Positions 1 to 11,526 of a stretch of DNA of 64,000 bases are shown piece after piece. Position 1 is the first letter of the stretch. Each line of letters begins with the position of its first letter. Under the pieces are notes generated by a model. That model searched no databases. It was not told where the DNA came from and was given only the letters and a program-made list of their open reading frames with translations. The position numbers were made by a program, and so were the translations under genes. The stretch is from contig NZ_PNFB01000005.1 of the NCBI RefSeq assembly GCF_003347015.1, positions 62,001-126,000 of the forward strand, written 5' to 3'. The DNA comes from Brachybacterium sp. YJGR34. GTDB lineage: Bacteria > Actinomycetota > Actinomycetes > Actinomycetales > Dermabacteraceae.

Positions 1-182
1 AGGCCGACGGCGCTGACCGCGTTGGCGATCCCGCGGCCGGCGCGGCTGCGGTGCACGAGGGCGGCCAGCAGAACGGCGATGAGGGTCGCGATGATGACGG
101 ACTGGGCGACGAGACTGAAATGCTGGACGGACGCGAAGATGATCTCGCTCGAGCGCGAGCGGACAAATTCGCCGATATTCAC
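1..182 (-). CDS. Osmoprotectant-type ABC transporter permease, N-terminal part (cut by window edge)
   Basis: Reading the minus strand from a GTG at 182 gives 60 codons without a stop, running off the left edge. The residues VNIGEFVRSRSSEIIF, then a predicted membrane segment (SLVAQSVIIATLIAVLLAALV) and HRSRAGRG, match the start of OpuCB/ProW-type permeases for glycine betaine, choline or carnitine, which begin with a short amphipathic stretch before the first helix. A GAGG ribosome site lies about eight bases upstream of the GTG. The conserved permease loop and the partner ATPase and binding protein lie outside the window, so substrate and family are moderately sure only. Confidence 0.6.
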   Translation of the reverse strand, partial: MNIGEFVRSRSSEIIFASVQHFSLVAQSVIIATLIAVLLAALVHRSRAGRGIANAVSAVG

Positions 183-1005
183 AGATACGCCTCAGATGTT
201 GGTCGGGGAGGTGCTCGCCGGGTGTTTCCGGTGGGAATCGGGCAGGGCTCTCTTCGAGGTCGAGACTAGGTGGCGGGGGTGGGGAGGGCAAGCCGGAGGC
301 GCTGATCCGGGTGTCGATCACCGGCTGTGCGGTCGGGGTGGCGACGTGTCGGTGCGGCATTGCCACAGGCCAGGGAGGGGTGTGGAGGTGTCGCCTGTGG
401 AGGGGTGGCGATCGGGTGGCGGGGGTCACTCTGGAGGAGTGCGGGCCGGAGAATATGTGGCTGGATGTGCAGGTGGTGACGCATCTCGGTATGCGAAGAA
501 GCGTGGTCGAGGTGTGCTCAAAAATGCTGTCGACGTGCTGCTGCAGGGGTCATGGTGAGGCGCGGGGGCGGGCCTTTGTGGAATCCGTGCCGTGGTGGAG
601 TATCGGGGCAGTCCGGAGCGGGGCGGGATGCCCGCCAGTCTCGCCCGTGCCCCACGCAGCAGCACGGCGGCCCGAGTGGCACGGGGCGATCCTGTTCGTG
701 TCCGTGGTGAGCATCTATCCGGGGTCTCTCCGGGGCGGGGGCACGGTGGTCGCTGCCGGCGTCGTCGGCGCTGCGTTGGTGGGCCGGAGCCGACGTCGCC
801 GACCGGCGTCCCCTGCAGCGATCGGCGATCGAGCGGCACCGCGCCGACCGTGATGCTTCCGAGACCTGAAGTGTGGCGCACCCGCTATCGCCGCAGGAGC
901 CCCATCGTGTTCTCTGATCGAGAAGCGCCACGCTGGATCGACGACGATGCAGTCGCGCCGAACCCGGACTGGTGGCGTTCGCTCCTCTCTCGGTGAAGGG
1001 TCGCC
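183..1005. other. 823-base intergenic stretch, no convincing gene
   Basis: All six frames are interrupted or give arginine/proline/glycine-rich translations typical of non-coding high-GC DNA. Positions about 250-570 are strongly G-rich on the plus strand. A 47-codon frame at 853-996 (ending PNPDWWRSLLSR) sits nine bases before the nuclease gene and has somewhat protein-like composition, but lacks a clear ribosome site. I see no tRNA or hairpin terminator here. The promoter of the leftmost permease gene must lie near 190-260, but I cannot pick it out. Confidence 0.5.
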
Positions 1006-2175
1006 ATGGCTCAAGGTTTCAGCGCGCTCGATCGGAACAAGAAGATCGGCGTGATCTCGGCGCTGTCCTGCTGCGGCTGCGGCGGGCTCGCCCTCCTCCT
1101 GATCGTGCTCCTGGGCGTTCTGGGCGCGACGGTGGCACCGGAGGCCTCCGAGAAGGAGCCCGCCTCGACGGTCCAGGAAGCCGCGCCGGCGGAGGCGGAG
1201 CCCGAGCCGGCCGCGGAGACGGAGCCGACTCCGGCGCCCGAGTCGACCGCGGTGGCGGAGCCGAGCCCGGAGTCGGCGACGGAGCCGGCACCCTCGACGG
1301 AGGCGACCCCCACGGAGCCGCCGCCGGACACCTCGACCGCGCTCGGCGTGCTCGCCACGCTCGAGGTGAAGGGCCGCGCGCCGACCACCGGGTACGACCG
1401 TGACCTCTTCGGCTGGCGCGACGACATCGACCACAACGGCTGCGACACCCGCAATGACGTGCTCCGCCGCGACCTCTCCGACATCGTGCTCAAGCGCGGC
1501 ACCGATGGCTGCGTGGTGCTGTCCGGAACGCTCGCGCCGTCTCCGTACAGCGGATCGGACGTCGCCTTCGACCAGCAGGCCGACAACAACCTCGACATCG
1601 ATCACGTGGTCGCGCTGTCCGATGCCTGGCAGACCGGTGCGGCGCAGTGGGAGGACCAGGAGCTCCGCGAGTTCGCCAACGACCCGCTGAACCTCATCGC
1701 CGTCGAGGACCACCTCAACCAGCAGAAGGGCGACGGCGACGCCGCGACCTGGCTGCCGCCGAACACCTCCTACCGGTGCGAGTATGTCTCCCGCCAGATC
1801 GCGGTGAAGGCCAAGTACGACCTCTGGGTGAAGCCCGCGGAGAAGGACGCCATGGAGGAGGTGCTCGGGGACTGCGAGGGACAGGCCGCCTTCGCGGACG
1901 ACGACGCCACTCCCGATCGGTGGGAGGGTGAGGGAGCTCGGGAGCAGCCTGCCCCCGAGCCCGAGCCCGAGCCCGAGCCTGAGCCCGAGCCCGAGCCCGA
2001 GCCCGCGCCGGCCGCGGATCCTGCGCCGGTGGAGGAGCCCGCCGGGGACGGAGGCACTGCGTTCTATGAGAACTGCGATGCCGTGCGGGCCGCCGGGAAG
2101 GCCCCGATCCATGCCGGGGACCCGGGGTACTCCCGGAAGCTGGACCGGGACGGAGACGGCATCGGATGTGAGTGA
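1006..2175 (+). CDS. Secreted/membrane-anchored HNH nuclease, DUF1524 with C-terminal excalibur domain
   Basis: 389 residues. Residues 18-43 form one hydrophobic segment (uncleaved anchor or signal), followed by about 70 residues rich in Pro, Glu, Thr and Ser, a likely wall-spanning linker. The core (about 125-285) is a DUF1524 domain: DIDHVVAL carries the HNH-type histidine, and NDPLNLIAV with a following N-x-x-K completes the metal-binding fold. An eight-fold Pro-Glu repeat then leads to a C-terminal excalibur domain (FYENCDAVRAAGKAPI to DRDGDGIGCE) with a calcium-loop DxDxDG. The family is that of extracellular DNases of actinobacteria and Firmicutes. An AAGGG ribosome site precedes the ATG. 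No neighbour appears linked; nutrient scavenging or biofilm remodelling are inferred roles. Confidence 0.85.
   Translation: MAQGFSALDRNKKIGVISALSCCGCGGLALLLIVLLGVLGATVAPEASEKEPASTVQEAAPAEAEPEPAAETEPTPAPESTAVAEPSPESATEPAPSTEATPTEPPPDTSTALGVLATLEVKGRAPTTGYDRDLFGWRDDIDHNGCDTRNDVLRRDLSDIVLKRGTDGCVVLSGTLAPSPYSGSDVAFDQQADNNLDIDHVVALSDAWQTGAAQWEDQELREFANDPLNLIAVEDHLNQQKGDGDAATWLPPNTSYRCEYVSRQIAVKAKYDLWVKPAEKDAMEEVLGDCEGQAAFADDDATPDRWEGEGAREQPAPEPEPEPEPEPEPEPEPAPAADPAPVEEPAGDGGTAFYENCDAVRAAGKAPIHAGDPGYSRKLDRDGDGIGCE
1954..2004 (+). repeat. Pro-Glu hexanucleotide repeat inside the nuclease gene
   Basis: Eight consecutive CCC/CCT-GAG units encode (Pro-Glu)8 between the nuclease core and the excalibur domain. 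Such rigid extended linkers commonly span the cell wall. One unit uses CCT, the only variation, so the tract could change length by slippage. Confidence 0.85.
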
Positions 2176-2196
2176 GCGCGGGGCGCGGCGTGGCGG

Positions 2197-2292
2197 GATC
2201 CAGCGCCGATCATCGAGGGGCTGCCCGGCGACGACCTCCGTCTGCGCGATGCCGTGCTGACCGTCGCCGACCAGGTGCGCCGTCTGCCCTGA
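2197..2292 (+). pseudogene. Short coding-like tail after the nuclease stop codon
   Basis: After the nuclease stop the same frame stays open to a TGA at 2290-2292 and reads like the C-terminus of a folded protein (IIEGLPGDDLRLRDAVLTVA). It has no start codon or ribosome site of its own, and the excalibur domain normally ends a protein, so readthrough is unlikely. It may be the remnant of a lost gene's 3' end. I do not recognise the family. Confidence 0.25.
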
Positions 2293-2297
2293 TCACC

Positions 2298-3233
2298 TCA
2301 CTCCGGCAGTGGGTCCTCCCGCTGCGGATACGAGGGCTGGGCGCCATGGCGGGTGACGGCGAACGCGCCGACGCGCGCGGCGTGCCGGCAGGCGTCGGCC
2401 GCACCGGTCCCGCGGGCGAGGCCCACCGCGAGGGCGCCCACGAAGGCGTCCCCGGCGCCCGTGGTGTCGACGGCGCGCACGGCCGGGGAGGGGATCTCGA
2501 TCAGCTCTCCGCCCTCGGTCAGGAGCGCGCCGTCCGCGCCGCGGGTCATGACCACGGAGCGCACGCCGGCGTCGCGCAGCCGGCGAACCGTCTCCGCGTC
2601 GTCGTCCGGAGCCTCCTCGCCCGTCAGCGCTCGCAGGGCCAGGCGTCCCTCGGACTCGTTGACGACGAGCGGGTCGGCCGCGGCGAGCGTCGCGGGGTCG
2701 ACGTCGATCACCGGGGCGAGGTTGAGCAGGAAGCGCGTGCCGGCCTCGGTGCACAGCCGTGCGAGCTGATCGACTGCTGCCGCGGGGATCTCCCCCTGGG
2801 AGACCACCAGGTCGTTCGTGGCGACGTCCTCGCGCAGGGCGTCGATGTCCTGCGCGGTCCAGGTGCCGTTGGCCCCGGGGATGATGACGATGCTGTTCTC
2901 GCCCGTCTCGTCCACGGTGACCACGGCCAGGCCGGTCTCCGTCCCGGACTGCTGCGTCGTCGCGGAGAGGTCCGCGCCGGCGCGGTGCAGGAGCTCGAGT
3001 GCGAGATCGGCGTCGGCCCCGGTGCCCGTGCGGCCCGCGAAGCGGACGTCGCCGCCCAGCAGTGCGGCCGCGCAGGCCTGGTTCGCGCCCTTGCCGCCGG
3101 GGGAGCGGCGCGAGGAGGTGCCGGCGAGGGTCTCACCCGGTGCCGGATGCCGGGGGACGCTCAGGACGAGGTCCACGTTCACGGAGCCGACGACGAGGAC
3201 GCGGCCCGGAGGAGGGCTGACGTGGTCAGGCAT
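2298..3233 (-). CDS. rbsK: Ribokinase (PfkB family)
   Basis: 311 residues, normal for RbsK. It phosphorylates ribose to ribose 5-phosphate with ATP. PfkB signatures are clear: GSVNVDLVLSV at the start, GGKGANQACAAALLGG (substrate side), and DTTGAGDAFVGALA near the C-terminus with the catalytic Asp and the anion hole. The chosen ATG at 3233 has GGAAGGA eight bases upstream and begins just before the first beta strand; longer in-frame extensions are Arg-rich and not conserved-looking. It follows the lacI gene in the same direction, 204 bases downstream, so the two may be co-transcribed. No ribose transporter is adjacent; nucleoside-derived ribose is another possible source. Confidence 0.9.
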   Translation of the reverse strand: MPDHVSPPPGRVLVVGSVNVDLVLSVPRHPAPGETLAGTSSRRSPGGKGANQACAAALLGGDVRFAGRTGTGADADLALELLHRAGADLSATTQQSGTETGLAVVTVDETGENSIVIIPGANGTWTAQDIDALREDVATNDLVVSQGEIPAAAVDQLARLCTEAGTRFLLNLAPVIDVDPATLAAADPLVVNESEGRLALRALTGEEAPDDDAETVRRLRDAGVRSVVMTRGADGALLTEGGELIEIPSPAVRAVDTTGAGDAFVGALAVGLARGTGAADACRHAARVGAFAVTRHGAQPSYPQREDPLPE

Positions 3234-3437
3234 GTCGAGTGTCCTTCCGGCGGGCGAGGGGGCTCGGCCACGGTAACCGACCGCCCCGGCCGCGCACGCC
3301 CGGGCCTGTTGTCGGTCGGGGCGAGCTCGCCATGGAATGAGCCGCGGATTCGCCGTTGATCTCGCCCCGATCATGGGACGGAGCTGGCCTCGATCGGGCG
3401 AGCGCACCGCCCGAGCACGGCAGAGGGCCGAACTCCC

Positions 3438-4460
3438 TCAGGCGGACTCCCGCCGCCGCAGCTCCATCTCCAGCACCTCGGTGCGCGGCGTCCCGCCGTC
3501 CAGCAGGTCCCGCAACAGCGAGACGGCCACCTCGCCCTCGCTCACCATGGGCTGCGCGACCGTGGTCAGAGGCGGATCGGCCTGGGCGGCGAGGGGATGG
3601 TCGTCGAAGCCGATGACGGCGACGTCCTCGGGCACGCGCCGTCCGGCGGCGCGCAGGGCATCGATCGCACCGACGGCGAGCCGGTCGGAGGCGCACAGGA
3701 CAGCGTCGATCTCCGCGCCGTCGGCGAGGAAGGCGGCGAGGGACTGCTCGCCGGTGCGCTCGTCCCACCCGCCGAAGACCACCCGCTCCGCGGGCAGCGC
3801 CGCGCCCAGGACGTTCCGGTAGCCCGCGAGGCGATCGGCGGAGGCAGGGTTGTCCCGCGGTCCCAGCAGAGCGATCGGGTGGCGCCGACCGTCCTCGGCG
3901 AGCTGCTGGGCGGCCAGCTGCGCGCCGATCACGTCGTCGGCATAGACGGTGGAGAACTGTCCGGCGTAGGGGTCCCCGGGCAGCCGGCCGCACAGTACGG
4001 CCGGGGTGTTCATGCTGGCCATGTGCTCGAGCAGCACCTCGTCGACGTAGGGCGTGAGGTGGATGATGCCGTCCACCACGCCCTGCTCGAGCAGGCTGCG
4101 CACCTTGGCCTGCTCCGCCGCGGAAGAGGCCTGCAGCAGCAGCGGGGTGAGCGGCGTCGCGGAGAGCGCGCTGTAGGTGCCGCGCAGGATCGACGCGAAG
4201 GTGGGGTCGGTCCACATGTCCTCGAACGGCTCGGTGACCAGCAGGGCGACGGCGTCGGACCGCCCGGTGGCGAGGCTGCGAGCCTGGTAGGAGACGACGT
4301 ATCCGGCGCGGCGCATGGCCTCCTCGACCCGCGTCCGCGTCTCCTCCGTGACGAGCGAGGAGCCGTTGAGCACGCGGGACACGGTGGTCTTGGAGACGCC
4401 GGCGAGGCGCGCCACGTCCCGCATGGTCGCACGGGAGCGCGCGGTGTCGTGCGAGGTCAC
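3438..4460 (-). CDS. LacI-family transcriptional repressor of the divergent beta-galactosidase operon
   Basis: 340 residues. The N-terminal helix-turn-helix (TMRDVARLAGVSKTTVSRVL) and hinge (SYQARSLATGRS) are typical, followed by a periplasmic-binding-like sensor domain (VALLVTEPF; AVIGFDDHPLA; PPLTTVAQP). I chose the GTG at 4460 because AGAGGAG lies about nine bases upstream and it starts 12 residues before the HTH; upstream in-frame sequence is Arg/Pro-rich. The gene is divergent from lacZ, and two LacI-type dyads lie in the shared spacer, so it very likely represses the lacZ operon and responds to a galactoside or its product. Confidence 0.88.
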   Translation of the reverse strand: MTSHDTARSRATMRDVARLAGVSKTTVSRVLNGSSLVTEETRTRVEEAMRRAGYVVSYQARSLATGRSDAVALLVTEPFEDMWTDPTFASILRGTYSALSATPLTPLLLQASSAAEQAKVRSLLEQGVVDGIIHLTPYVDEVLLEHMASMNTPAVLCGRLPGDPYAGQFSTVYADDVIGAQLAAQQLAEDGRRHPIALLGPRDNPASADRLAGYRNVLGAALPAERVVFGGWDERTGEQSLAAFLADGAEIDAVLCASDRLAVGAIDALRAAGRRVPEDVAVIGFDDHPLAAQADPPLTTVAQPMVSEGEVAVSLLRDLLDGGTPRTEVLEMELRRRESA

Positions 4461-4568
4461 GGGGTCGAGCTCCTCTCGGGCCTGGGGCGCCCGCGATGGC
4501 AGTCGCGGGTCGGATCCTTCCATTCTCCGGGATCCCGGCGCCGTCGACGCACAGCGACCGCACCGTGA

Positions 4569-7664
<3,096 letters not shown>

Positions 7665-7665
7665 G

Positions 7666-8115
7666 ATGGAGATCTTCGACGGCACGGCGGACCTCGCCCG
7701 CGTCACCGCCGGACACCGCCCGTGGCAGCGCGTCCTCGAGGCGATCGAGCGCGCGCCCACCTGGTACGAGGGGTCCATGCACTCCCTCGGTGACTCGCTC
7801 ACCGCCCTGCGCACTAGGTGCCGCTGGGAGGCCGAGCACTTCACCGGCCACCGCCGCTACCTCGAGGTGACCTGCGCGGGGGCGAGCCCTGTCGAGCTCG
7901 AGGTCGCGCGGAAGGACGAGCTGGTATCCGCCGGCGACTACCGCGACACGAGCGACCGCGAGCACTTCACCGGCACCGGTCGCCCGGTGCGGCTCGAGCC
8001 GCGCCAGATCCTCGTCTTGGCGACCGATGAGGCACTGCGCTGGCGCGCACCGGCCGACGCTCCCGCGACCGTCGTCCACCTGACCGTCGAGGGCACGGTG
8101 CTGCGCTCGCCGTAG
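7666..8115 (+). CDS. YhcH/YjgK/YiaL-family protein (EbgC-like beta-galactosidase partner)
   Basis: 149 residues, the full length of the DUF386 cupin family (RPWQRVLEAIERAPTWYEG at the start; EAEHFTGHRRYLEV; DREHFTGTG; ILVLATDEALRW). Members include EbgC, which co-assembles with the EbgA beta-galactosidase, and TabA/NanQ-type sugar epimerases. The ATG follows the lacZ stop by one base, so translation is probably coupled. The pairing with a GH2 beta-galactosidase repeats the ebgA-ebgC arrangement, making a subunit or anomer-handling role the best guess. Confidence 0.8.
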   Translation: MEIFDGTADLARVTAGHRPWQRVLEAIERAPTWYEGSMHSLGDSLTALRTRCRWEAEHFTGHRRYLEVTCAGASPVELEVARKDELVSAGDYRDTSDREHFTGTGRPVRLEPRQILVLATDEALRWRAPADAPATVVHLTVEGTVLRSP

Positions 8116-8168
8116 AGCCCGCGCCACCGCCCCACCGTTCCCCTGCCCCACCTTCCCGAGAGGACCTC

Positions 8169-9194
8169 ATGCGCGCCCTCACCGCCCTGGAACCGAAGCT
8201 GCTCGCCGTGCTGGCGCTGGTCCTCGTGACCGCCATCTGGGGCTCCACCTTCGTGATCATCAAGGACGCGATCACCACGGTGGATCCCAGCGACTTCCTG
8301 TTCGTCCGCTTCCTGCTGGCCAGCGCGGTCCTGGGCGGCCTGCTGTGGCGACGCCTTCTGCGGACCCCTCATCGCGCCGCGCTGATCGGGGTCGGCATCG
8401 GCGGGGTCTACGGGCTCGCGCAGCTGCTGCAGACCTGGGGCCTGGCCTCCACCTCCGCCTCGGTCTCCGGCTTCCTCACCGGCGCCTACGTGGTGCTGAC
8501 TCCATTCGTCGCCTTCCTCGTGGTGCGTTCGCGCGTCACCGGGCGCTCCATGGCCGCCAGCGTCATCGCGCTGGTGGGCATCGCGGTGCTGTCGCTGACA
8601 GGGCTCGCAGTGGGCGGCGGCGAGGCGCTCACGCTGCTCAGCGCCGTGGTCTACGCGCTGCACATCGTGCTGGTGGGCCGCTTCGCCCATGATCTCGACG
8701 CCATCGACCTCACCGCGTTCCAGATGTTCGGCATCACCGCCGTGGTGGGTGTGGCGGCTATCCCCGGCGGGGTCCCGATGCCCACCGACGCGGGGGCCTG
8801 GGGCGCGATCCTCTACACCGCGCTCGTGGCCAGCATCGGCGTGCTCTTCCTGCAGTCCTGGGCACAGCGCCATGTCTCCGCCGCAGCGACCGCCGTGGTC
8901 ATGGCCCTCGAGCCGATCTTCGCGACCCTCTTCGCGATCGCCTTCGGCGGGGAGGTCGTCACCGGACGACTGCTGCTGGGCGGGGCGCTGATCCTCGGCG
9001 CGATCCTGCTGGCGACCGTCGGCGCGGAGGAGCCGGAGCTCGCGCCGGGGCCGACGGGCGATGCAGCGGGCACCCGGGGCGCGACCGACGCCCCACCGTC
9101 CGTCGACCCTGACCCGGACGACCTCGACCCCGTCAGCCCCGACTCCGGCTCGACCCGCTCCGACCCACAGCCGTGCTCCGGCCCGCCGGCCTGA
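8169..9194 (+). CDS. EamA/RhaT-family (DMT) transporter
   Basis: 341 residues. Two EamA repeats give about ten membrane helices (residues about 10-295): the first opens with TAIWGSTFVIIKDAI and RFLLASAVLGG, the second with LLSAVVYALHIVLVGRF; ALEPIFATLFA is the typical last-repeat motif. The last 45 residues are an Asp/Pro/Ser-rich cytoplasmic tail. Members export or import small metabolites such as amino acids or sugars. It sits 53 bases after the EbgC-like gene with GAGAGGACC before its ATG, in the middle of a sugar-uptake operon; substrate unknown, perhaps export of a surplus or toxic sugar intermediate. Confidence 0.8.
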   Translation: MRALTALEPKLLAVLALVLVTAIWGSTFVIIKDAITTVDPSDFLFVRFLLASAVLGGLLWRRLLRTPHRAALIGVGIGGVYGLAQLLQTWGLASTSASVSGFLTGAYVVLTPFVAFLVVRSRVTGRSMAASVIALVGIAVLSLTGLAVGGGEALTLLSAVVYALHIVLVGRFAHDLDAIDLTAFQMFGITAVVGVAAIPGGVPMPTDAGAWGAILYTALVASIGVLFLQSWAQRHVSAAATAVVMALEPIFATLFAIAFGGEVVTGRLLLGGALILGAILLATVGAEEPELAPGPTGDAAGTRGATDAPPSVDPDPDDLDPVSPDSGSTRSDPQPCSGPPA

Positions 9195-9224
9195 GGCACT
9201 TCGACCCCACCGACCCACCACCAG

Positions 9225-9246
9225 GGCGGCCGATCGCTCGGCCGCC
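9225..9246 (+). terminator. GC-rich hairpin between the EamA gene and the sugar-binding protein gene
   Basis: GGCGGCCGA and TCGGCCGCC form a perfect 9-bp stem around a four-base loop, 31 bases after the EamA stop and just before the ribosome site (AAAGGAG) of the next gene. There is no T-run. It may be an internal weak terminator or, as in mal-type operons, a stem that sets different expression of genes on either side. Confidence 0.5.
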
Positions 9247-9268
9247 GATCGACAAAGGAGTACGCATC

Positions 9269-10621
9269 ATGGTGCAGAACAATCCCCGACCGTCCCGTCG
9301 CGGCGTCACCCGACTGGGCCAGTCCCCGCTCAGCCGGCGCCTCGTCCTGGGCGGCGCCCTCGGCGGCGCCGCCCTCGGGGCGCTGGGCCTGTCCGCCTGC
9401 AGCGGCTCGAGCGGCGCGAGCTCCGAGGGTCAGGTCATCTGGTCCACCTGGGGCTCCCCGGAGGACTTGAAGACCTTTGACAAGGTCCAGGCCGCCTACA
9501 CGGACAACCACCCCGAGACCGAGCTGGTCTTCAATCCTGTCCCCTCCTACTCCGAATACCACTCCAAGCTGCTCACCCAGCTCTCCGCGGGCAGCGCCCC
9601 GGACGTGTTCTACGTGGGCGACGACCACGTCGCCTCCCTGTTGCGCAATGACGTGCTGCTGGGTCTGAACGATCAGCTGGGAGAGAAGACCGCCGGGCTC
9701 AGCGCGGACGACTTCAATGAGCGACTGCTGGAGATCGCCACCCTCGACGGCGAGCTCTACGCCCTGCCCAACGACGTCAACCCCGACACCCTCTGGTACG
9801 ACAAGCAGGCCCTCGAGGACGCCGGCATCACCGAGGACCCGGCCGCGCTCGCCGAGCAGGACCAGTGGACCACCGAGGCCTACTTCGAGATGCTCGCCAA
9901 GCTCCAGGCCTCCGGCGTGCACGGCGCCGCGTACTACAACTACTGGGCCACCCACTACTCCTGGATCACCAGCCAGGGCGGGCAGGTGTACGACGGCGAC
10001 GCCTTCGTCGCCCACGAGGACCCGCTCGCCGCACCCGCGCTGCAGGACTTCGCCGACCGCTTCGTCTCCGGCGAGCAGATCGTCGCCGACACCCTCCCCG
10101 AGGGCGCCGGGGTGGGCAGCCTGCTGGTCACCCACCAGCTGGGCTTCCTCGCCGCGGGCCGCTACATGATCGGCTCGATCGAGGACGCGGGCGTGGATAC
10201 GGCCCTCTACGACATCGTCCGCTGGCCCACCCCTGACGGCGCCGCGGCCCCCACTGGTGTGGCCGCCTCCTATCTCGCGGTCAACGCCCAGACCCAGGCG
10301 CAGGAGGCGGCGCTCGGGTTCTTCGGCGAGTTCCTGAACACCGACGGGCAGCGGCTGCGTCTCGAGGGCTCCGGCACCGCCGTCCCCTCGATCGAGGGCG
10401 CCGACGAGCTCATCACCGAATCCGCCTACCCCGAGCACGCGCAGACCATGCTCGACATGCGCGATCTGGGCTACGCGAACTTCGCCGTCGAGGCCGCCGT
10501 CCCGGACCTGTCGGGCACGATCTCCGTGGACCACATGCTGCCGCTGTACGAGGGGGCGAAGGACGCGGCGACCACCCTGGACGAGGTGGCGGCGCTGATC
10601 GCGGAGGAGACGGCGCAATGA
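9269..10621 (+). CDS. Extracellular sugar-binding lipoprotein of ABC transporter (cluster 1)
   Basis: 450 residues. The signal region has a twin-arginine-like SRRLVLGG followed by a lipobox ending GLSACS, so the mature protein is lipid-anchored. The body is a solute-binding family 1 (MalE-like) fold: VIWSTWGSPEDLKTF, the SAGSAPDVFYVGDDH pocket strand, and LPNDVNPDTLWYDKQALE. The ATG at 9269 has AAAGGAG eight bases upstream; earlier in-frame starts lie in the preceding gene. It overlaps the first permease gene by four bases (ATGA). The neighbouring beta-galactosidase suggests galactosides or galacto-oligosaccharides as ligand (inference). Confidence 0.9.
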   Translation: MVQNNPRPSRRGVTRLGQSPLSRRLVLGGALGGAALGALGLSACSGSSGASSEGQVIWSTWGSPEDLKTFDKVQAAYTDNHPETELVFNPVPSYSEYHSKLLTQLSAGSAPDVFYVGDDHVASLLRNDVLLGLNDQLGEKTAGLSADDFNERLLEIATLDGELYALPNDVNPDTLWYDKQALEDAGITEDPAALAEQDQWTTEAYFEMLAKLQASGVHGAAYYNYWATHYSWITSQGGQVYDGDAFVAHEDPLAAPALQDFADRFVSGEQIVADTLPEGAGVGSLLVTHQLGFLAAGRYMIGSIEDAGVDTALYDIVRWPTPDGAAAPTGVAASYLAVNAQTQAQEAALGFFGEFLNTDGQRLRLEGSGTAVPSIEGADELITESAYPEHAQTMLDMRDLGYANFAVEAAVPDLSGTISVDHMLPLYEGAKDAATTLDEVAALIAEETAQ

Positions 10622-11523
10622 GCACCGCGACGCGCAATCCCGAGGCGGCCTGGCGCCGCCGGGACCGCCTGTGGGGCATGGCCTTCGTGGCCCCGCAGGC
10701 CCTGGGGATGGCGGTGTTCACCCTGCTGCCCTTCGCGGTCGCCTTCTATCTGGCCTTCACCGAGTGGAACGGCTTCGGCACGCCGCAGTGGGTGGGGCTG
10801 GCGAACTTCGCCGATCAGATCGGCGACCCGCTGCTGCGCCGCTCGATCCTCAACACCCTGGTGCTCGCCCTGGTGACGGTCCCGATCGGACTGGGGCTGT
10901 CGATGGTGCTGGCCACGATGCTGAACTCGATCAGGCGTCGCGGACTCTACCTGCTGCTGCTGTTCGCGCCCGTTGTGACCAGCCAGGTCGCGATCGCGTT
11001 GATCTGGCAGCAGATGCTGCGGCCCGATGGTGCGTTCTCGAGCCTCATCGCGCGCGTCCTCGGGGTCGTCCCGCCGGACTGGCTGGCCAACCCGTACACG
11101 GCGCTGGCGGCGGTCTGTTTGGTGACGATCTGGGCCTCGGTGGGACTGAACACGGTGATCTTCATGGCGGGGCTGCAGAACATCTCCCCGTCGGTGCTGG
11201 AAGCTGCGCAGATCGACGGCGCCGGAGTGCTCACGCGCTTCCTCCGGATCGTCCTGCCGATGGTCTCCCCGGTCATCTTCTACCAGAGCGTGGTCGCGTT
11301 CATCTCCTCGCTGCAGACCTTCGACCTGGTGTTCGTGCTGGTCAAGGACGCAGGCCCCGACAACGGCACCCGCACGATCGTCTACCACATCTACGACGAG
11401 GGATTCCAGAAGTCCGATTTCGGCGTCTCCAGCGCGGCCTCGATCATCCTGCTCGCTCTGACCCTCCTGATCACCGCCATCCAGTTCGGGGCGCAGAAGC
11501 GCTTCGTCCACTACGAGGAGTGA
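10618..11523 (+). CDS. ABC sugar transporter permease, MalF/UgpA type
   Basis: 301 residues with about six membrane helices. The N-terminus (AFVAPQALGMAVFTLLPFA) and WNGFGTPQWVGLANF are typical of the first permease of CUT1 systems. The ATPase-docking EAA loop reads EAAQIDGAGVLTRFLRIVLP at about 198-217. Its start overlaps the binding-protein stop, and its stop is three bases before the second permease. No ATPase gene is in the operon; a shared MsiK-type ATPase elsewhere in the chromosome is usual in actinobacteria. Confidence 0.92.
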   Translation: MSTATRNPEAAWRRRDRLWGMAFVAPQALGMAVFTLLPFAVAFYLAFTEWNGFGTPQWVGLANFADQIGDPLLRRSILNTLVLALVTVPIGLGLSMVLATMLNSIRRRGLYLLLLFAPVVTSQVAIALIWQQMLRPDGAFSSLIARVLGVVPPDWLANPYTALAAVCLVTIWASVGLNTVIFMAGLQNISPSVLEAAQIDGAGVLTRFLRIVLPMVSPVIFYQSVVAFISSLQTFDLVFVLVKDAGPDNGTRTIVYHIYDEGFQKSDFGVSSAASIILLALTLLITAIQFGAQKRFVHYEE

Positions 11524-11526
11524 CCG

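Noticed and set aside
183-1005. Genes in the first intergenic stretch (180-, 151- and 134-codon frames)
   Set aside because: All overlap each other on both strands, are Arg/Gly/Pro-rich and lack ribosome sites or motifs.
1954-2004. CCCGAG repeat as a CRISPR-like or phase-variation array
   Set aside because: It has no spacers and simply encodes a Pro-Glu linker in frame.
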